This document shows, piece by piece, positions 60,467-64,000 of a DNA stretch of 64,000 nucleotides. The first letter of the stretch is position 1. Each line of letters starts with the position of its first letter. The position numbers and the translations under genes were made by a program. The notes below the pieces were generated by a model, which searched no databases, was not told the DNA's origin, and saw only the letters and a program-made list of their open reading frames with translations. The stretch spans positions 479,864 to 543,863 of the forward strand of contig CAUQTV010000003.1 of assembly GCA_963521185.1 (NCBI GenBank), in the 5' to 3' direction. Source of the DNA: Enterobacter_D sp963521185. Lineage in GTDB: Bacteria; Pseudomonadota; Gammaproteobacteria; Enterobacterales; Enterobacteriaceae.

Positions 60467-60525
60467 TGTCTTACCGGAGGGCATTTTGCGCATCCGGCCG
60501 GGGGACCTGTATGCCCGGCAAGCCT
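60467..60525. repeat. REP-like inverted repeats between ybeZ and miaB
   Basis: Two adjoining GC-rich palindromic parts: CCGGA...TCCGG (60474-60497) and a GCCGGG / CCCGGC pair further on. They are degenerate relative to the clear REP units in this window, so assignment is tentative. Confidence 0.4.
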
Positions 60526-60621
60526 TAATGGCGGGCATTTTCTCTTCTGCTCTGACGAAATTATTCACGGCGCAGAGAAAAGGCGCAAGCATTGCGATTG
60601 ATATGGGGATGGGGGAGGCGA

Positions 60622-60649
60622 AAACAAGGCCTGCCGAAAGGGGCAGGCC
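60622..60649 (-). terminator. miaB terminator
   Basis: GGCCTGCC / GGCAGGCC stem (60628-60635 with 60642-60649) and, on the minus strand, a TTGTTTT tail just past the miaB stop. Confidence 0.8.
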
Positions 60650-60656
60650 GGGGGCA

Positions 60657-62081
60657 TTATGGCTGATAGATACCGACGCCAATGTCGTTCTCTTTACGCG
60701 TGCGGGCGATAACCGATTCCGGACTTTCCGCGATGCGCAGGCCCATCTCCGCCTCGGTGCGCACAACGTGTCCGCGCAGGGAGTTGGTAAACACGTCGGT
60801 GATTTCCACATCGACGAATTTACCGATCATCTCAGGGTTGCCTTCGAAATTCACCACACGGTTATTCTCGGTGCGGCCGGACAGCTCCATGATGCTCTTA
60901 CGCGACGTGCCTTCCACCAGAATACGCTGCACGGTGCCCACCATACGGCGGCTCCAGGCGGTCGCCTGCTGGGTGATACGGTCCTGCAAAATATAGAGGC
61001 GCTGTTTCTTTTCCTCTTCCGGCACGTCGTCTACCATGTCGGCGGCAGGCGTACCGGGGCGCGCAGAGAAGATAAAGCTGTAGCTGACGTCGAAATTCAC
61101 CTCGCCAATCAGCTTCATGGTCTGCTCGAAGTCCTGAGTGGTTTCACCGGGGAAGCCGACGATGAAGTCGGAGCTTATCTGAATATCAGGACGCGCGGCG
61201 CGCAGCTTACGGATAATCGCTTTGTATTCCAGCGCCGTGTGCGTGCGGCCCATCAGGTTCAACACCCGGTCCGCACCGCTCTGGATCGGCAGGTGCAGGA
61301 AGCTCACCAGCTCCGGCGTGTCGCGATAAACCTCGACGATATCGTCGGTGAATTCAATCGGGTGGCTGGTGGTGAAGCGGATACGGTCAATGCCGTCGAT
61401 GGCGGCGACAAGACGCAGCAGATCGGCAAAGGAACCGGTGCTGCCGTCGTAGTTTTCACCGCGCCAGGCGTTGACGTTCTGACCCAGCAGGTTGACTTCA
61501 CGCACGCCCTGGGCGGCAAGCTGGGCGATTTCAAACAGAATGTCATCGCTCGGGCGGCTGACTTCCTCACCACGGGTGTAAGGCACCACGCAGTAAGTAC
61601 AGTATTTGTTGCAGCCTTCCATAATGGAGACGAACGCGGTCGGGCCATCGGCGCGCGGCTCTGGAAGACGGTCGAATTTTTCGATTTCCGGGAAGCTGAT
61701 ATCCACGACAGGGCTGCGATTGCCGCGCACGGAGTTGATCATTTCCGGCAGGCGGTGCAACGTCTGCGGTCCGAAAATGATATCGACGCACTGGGCGCGC
61801 TGACGAATAAGATCGCCTTCCTGAGACGCCACGCAGCCGCCAACACCGATAATCAGATCTGGATTTTTTGCTTTGAGTAATTTCCAGCGACCCAACTGGT
61901 GAAACACTTTTTCCTGCGCTTTTTCACGAATCGAGCAGGTGTTCAGCAGCAGCACATCGGCTTCTTCTGCGATGTCAGTCAGCTGATAGCCGTGAGTGGC
62001 ATCCAGCAGATCGGCCATCTTTGATGAATCGTATTCGTTCATCTGACAGCCCCAGGTTTTAATATGGAGTTTTTTTGTCAT
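60657..62081 (-). CDS. miaB: tRNA methylthiotransferase MiaB
   Basis: A 474-residue radical SAM enzyme converting i6A37 to ms2i6A37 in tRNAs reading U-starting codons. The N-terminal cluster domain contains KTWGCQMNEYDS and further Cys; the radical SAM motif is CNKYCTYC; a C-terminal TRAM domain follows. Start at 62081 (MTKKLHIKT) drops 31 open upstream codons. Divergent from ubiF. Confidence 0.97.
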   Translation of the reverse strand: MTKKLHIKTWGCQMNEYDSSKMADLLDATHGYQLTDIAEEADVLLLNTCSIREKAQEKVFHQLGRWKLLKAKNPDLIIGVGGCVASQEGDLIRQRAQCVDIIFGPQTLHRLPEMINSVRGNRSPVVDISFPEIEKFDRLPEPRADGPTAFVSIMEGCNKYCTYCVVPYTRGEEVSRPSDDILFEIAQLAAQGVREVNLLGQNVNAWRGENYDGSTGSFADLLRLVAAIDGIDRIRFTTSHPIEFTDDIVEVYRDTPELVSFLHLPIQSGADRVLNLMGRTHTALEYKAIIRKLRAARPDIQISSDFIVGFPGETTQDFEQTMKLIGEVNFDVSYSFIFSARPGTPAADMVDDVPEEEKKQRLYILQDRITQQATAWSRRMVGTVQRILVEGTSRKSIMELSGRTENNRVVNFEGNPEMIGKFVDVEITDVFTNSLRGHVVRTEAEMGLRIAESPESVIARTRKENDIGVGIYQP

Positions 62082-62226
62082 CGACTTGCTCTTGCTCTCA
62101 ATATCGCCAGGATTGCAGGCCGCGTATTGTAATGCTTTGACCGGGCGCTGACCATAGTTCATGTCCTGCCCCATTAAATGAAAAATCCGGTAAACTTAAG
62201 GGAATTGAAAATAAGGATAATTGACC

Positions 62227-63402
62227 ATGATGAATCAACCCACTGAAGTTGCCGTGGTCGGCGGAGGAATGGTCGGCGGTGCGCTGGCTTTAGGACTGGC
62301 CCAACACGGTTTTGAGGTCACGGTCATTGAGCAGACAGCGCCGCCTGCCTTTGATAACAGCGCCGTGCCGGATGTGCGTATTTCGGCGATAAGTGCGGCA
62401 TCGGTCACACTCCTGCGCGGCCTTGGCGTCTGGGATGCGGTGCTCGCGATGCGCAGCCACGCCTGGCGTCGGCTCGAAACCTGGGAGTGGGAAAACGCCC
62501 ACGTCATCTTTGACGCCAGGGAGCTGAAGCTGCCGCTGCTGGGCTACATGGTGGAGAATTCTGTTCTGCAACGGGCGCTGTGGGAGGCGCTGGAAAAACA
62601 CCCGAAGGTGACCCTGCGCGCCCCGTCTTCGTTGCAGGCAATGCATAATTGTGGTGAATACCGCGAGCTGGAATTTAGCGACGGCGAAAGGCTGTCGGCC
62701 ACGCTGGTGGTCGGTGCGGATGGTGCGAATTCGCAGGTGCGCCAGTGGGCGGGGATCGGCATTCACGCCTGGCACTATGAGCAGTCGTGCATGTTGATCA
62801 CCGTGCAGTGCGAAAATCCACCGGGCGATGCCACCTGGCAACAGTTTACCCCGAGCGGACCGCACGCCTTTCTACCGCTGTATGACAACTGGGCGTCATT
62901 AGTGTGGTACGACACGCCCGCGCGAATTCGCCAGCTCAGCGCGCTCAATATGATGCAGCTACAGCGCGAAATCGAAAAACACTTCCCGGCACGGCTCGGC
63001 AAAGTGACGCCGGTGCAGGCCGGGGCGTTTGGGCTGACCCGTCGCCATGCGTTGCAGTACGTTCAGCCGGGCCTTGCGCTGGTTGGCGATGCCGCGCACA
63101 CCATTCATCCCCTCGCCGGGCAGGGCGTTAACCTCGGCTATCGCGATGTAGACGCGCTGCTGGACGTGCTGGCGAACGCGCGCAGCGTGGGTGAGGCCTG
63201 GGCCAGCCACGCGGTTCTTAAACGCTACCAGATGCGGCGCATGGCGGATAACTTCATCATGCAAAGCGGTATGGATCTGTTTTATGCGGGATTCAGTAAC
63301 AATCTGGGGCCGCTGCGGGTGCTGCGTAACGTGGGATTGATGGCCGCGCAGCGCGCTGGCGTGCTAAAAACCCAGGCGCTGAAATATGCGCTAGGCCTGT
63401 AA
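62227..63402 (+). CDS. ubiF: Ubiquinone C6-hydroxylase UbiF
   Basis: FAD monooxygenase of aerobic ubiquinone synthesis, hydroxylating the demethoxyquinone ring. 391 residues, with FAD motif VVGGGMVGGALAL, DVRISAISAAS, and the second FAD region LVGDAAHTIHPLAGQGVNLG. AAGGAT precedes the ATG at 62227; a second ATG follows at once at 62230. Ends in a strong terminator, with the tRNA operon converging on it. Confidence 0.96.
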   Translation: MMNQPTEVAVVGGGMVGGALALGLAQHGFEVTVIEQTAPPAFDNSAVPDVRISAISAASVTLLRGLGVWDAVLAMRSHAWRRLETWEWENAHVIFDARELKLPLLGYMVENSVLQRALWEALEKHPKVTLRAPSSLQAMHNCGEYRELEFSDGERLSATLVVGADGANSQVRQWAGIGIHAWHYEQSCMLITVQCENPPGDATWQQFTPSGPHAFLPLYDNWASLVWYDTPARIRQLSALNMMQLQREIEKHFPARLGKVTPVQAGAFGLTRRHALQYVQPGLALVGDAAHTIHPLAGQGVNLGYRDVDALLDVLANARSVGEAWASHAVLKRYQMRRMADNFIMQSGMDLFYAGFSNNLGPLRVLRNVGLMAAQRAGVLKTQALKYALGL

Positions 63403-63407
63403 CCCTT

Positions 63408-63440
63408 TCCCGGTAGCGCTGCGTTACCGGGATTTTTTTT
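63408..63440 (+). terminator. ubiF terminator
   Basis: TCCCGGTA and TACCGGGA arms around a GC loop, then eight T, right after the ubiF stop. Confidence 0.92.
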
Positions 63441-63450
63441 AGAAATGACA

Positions 63451-63486
63451 AAAACAAAAAAGCCCGCCGAAGCGAGCTTTTTTGTT
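63451..63486 (-). terminator. Terminator of the Gln/Met tRNA operon
   Basis: On the minus strand: stem GCTCGC / GCGGGC with a TTCG loop (one G-T type mismatch) followed by TTTTTTGTTTTT. It ends the tRNA transcript 6 bp beyond the last tRNA. Confidence 0.9.
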
Positions 63487-63491
63487 TTAAG

Positions 63492-63566
63492 TGGCTGGGG
63501 TACGAGGATTCGAACCTCGGAATGCTGGTATCAGAAACCAGAGCCTTACCGCTTGGCGATACCCCA
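63492..63566 (-). tRNA. glnX: tRNA-Gln (anticodon CTG)
   Basis: 75 bases including encoded CCA. Cloverleaf arms are complete; the anticodon stem CTGGT/ACCAG encloses TTCTGAT, giving CTG. Identical to the next copy. Confidence 0.98.
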
Positions 63567-63602
63567 ACAGGGTGCGTTCACAACTGCAAACGACTTGTAA
63601 AT

Positions 63603-63677
63603 TGGCTGGGGTACGAGGATTCGAACCTCGGAATGCTGGTATCAGAAACCAGAGCCTTACCGCTTGGCGATACCCCA
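63603..63677 (-). tRNA. glnV: tRNA-Gln (anticodon CTG), second copy
   Basis: 75 bases with encoded CCA and the same sequence as the tRNA at 63492. Corresponds to glnV of the E. coli metT-leuW-glnU-glnW-metU-glnV-glnX operon. Confidence 0.98.
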
Positions 63678-63729
63678 ACAATTTTTTACTTCATAAGCAT
63701 CTTACACTAAAAAGATACTCATCAGAATG

Positions 63730-63806
63730 TGGTGGCTACTACGGGAATCGAACCTGTGACCCCAGCATTATGAGTGCTGTGCTCTAACCAGCTGAGCTAA
63801 GTAGCC
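63730..63806 (-). tRNA. metU: tRNA-Met (anticodon CAT), elongator
   Basis: 77 bases with CCA, reading GGCTACTTAGCTCAG at its 5' end. Anticodon loop CTCATAA gives CAT. The elongator type by sequence and by position. Confidence 0.97.
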
Positions 63807-63833
63807 AAATTTACTGCTTTGCCAGCCATCGAC

Positions 63834-63908
63834 TGGCTGGGGTACCTGGATTCGAACCAGGGAATGCCGGTATCAAAAACCGGTGCCTTACCGCTTGGCG
63901 ATACCCCA
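63834..63908 (-). tRNA. glnW: tRNA-Gln (anticodon TTG)
   Basis: 75 bases with CCA. Anticodon loop TTTTGAT gives TTG. Body close to the CTG isoacceptors but with different anticodon and T stems. Confidence 0.98.
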
Positions 63909-63945
63909 ACGACTGACGTGTTTTCACACAGGAGTCGAAGAAAAG

Positions 63946-64000
63946 TGGCTGGGGTACCTGGATTCGAACCAGGGAATGCCGGTATCAAAAACCGGTGCCT
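63946..64000 (-). tRNA. glnU: tRNA-Gln (anticodon TTG), truncated by window end
   Basis: The 3' 55 of 75 bases are present, identical to the previous tRNA as far as seen, including the anticodon. The 5' part lies beyond the window. Confidence 0.95.

Noticed and set aside
60045..61880. 611-codon open frame on the plus strand opposite ybeZ and miaB
   Set aside because: It is the antisense of two highly conserved genes; the translation has no domain features and arises from high GC codon bias.
63492..64000. Regularly spaced near-identical repeats resembling a CRISPR array
   Set aside because: The units are 75-77-base tRNA genes for Gln and Met with complete cloverleafs and CCA ends.

Overview
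The window is a chromosomal segment of an enterobacterium. Gene content, order and protein similarity fit the Enterobacter / Lelliottia / Leclercia part of the Enterobacteriaceae. From about 31.4 kb to the end the order follows the E. coli lip-dac-mrd-leuS-glt-lnt-ubiF-tRNA region almost gene for gene (pagP, cspE, crcB, tatE, lipA, ybeF, lipB, ybeD, dacA, rlpA, mrdB, mrdA, rlmH, rsfS, nadD, holA, lptE, leuS, ybeL, rihA, gltLKJI, lnt, ybeX, ybeY, ybeZ, miaB, ubiF, Gln/Met tRNAs). The first half is a mosaic: the same anchor genes (ybdL, ybdM, ybdN, ybdO, ahpC, ahpF, rnk, dcuC) are present, but different accessory cargo lies between them.

Layout. 1-2558: the end of a sugar-type ABC importer (permease tail, periplasmic binding protein) followed by an LVIVD-repeat beta-propeller protein. 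2653-8149: a complete methionine salvage locus (mtnK, mtnA, mtnD-mtnC-mtnB, mtnE), with two MetJ-type operators, one in each divergent promoter. 8164-11011: ybdM, ybdN (IbrB/IbrA-like pair) and the LysR regulator ybdO. 11012-13891: a 546-bp spacer, then ahpC and ahpF separated by a REP element and an internal terminator; dsbG, which lies next to ahpC in E. coli, is absent. 13892-14593: a candidate 29-codon membrane-protein ORF and rnk. 14870-22965: a cofactor-free haloperoxidase-type hydrolase and the ypdC-fryA-ypdE-ypdF-fryC-fryB cluster (AraC regulator, fused HPr-EI-EIIA, two peptidases, EIIC, EIIB), which sits elsewhere in E. coli. 23188-24558: dcuC with an upstream FNR-like site. 24923-31344: a copper/silver export operon (His/Met/Cys-rich leader protein, CusF-like chaperone, outer-membrane channel, CusB-like adaptor, CusA-like RND pump) inserted between dcuC and pagP, without an adjacent two-component system.

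31469-63402 is core: envelope functions (pagP, dacA, rlpA, mrdA/mrdB, lptE, lnt), lipoate synthesis (lipA, lipB), NAD and cobalamin steps (nadD, cobC, and cobD, which E. coli K-12 lacks), translation and ribosome factors (leuS, rlmH, rsfS, ybeY, miaB), DNA polymerase III delta (holA), glutamate/aspartate import (gltIJKL) with the SroC sRNA in the gltI-gltJ gap and a C/A-rich GcvB-type target in the gltI leader, and ubiquinone hydroxylation (ubiF). The E. coli ybeQ-to-hscC block between ybeL and rihA is missing. The window ends inside a minus-strand tRNA operon: Gln(CTG) x2, Met(CAT), Gln(TTG), and a truncated Gln(TTG).

No integrase, transposase, prophage or CRISPR array was seen. The points most worth following up are the ABC importer/LVIVD/methionine-salvage neighbourhood, the copper operon with its unusual first gene and non-lipidated outer-membrane channel, the ybdN/ybdM pair, a 29-codon membrane ORF between ahpF and rnk, and an orphan terminator with possible small RNA or short ORF upstream of ahpC.
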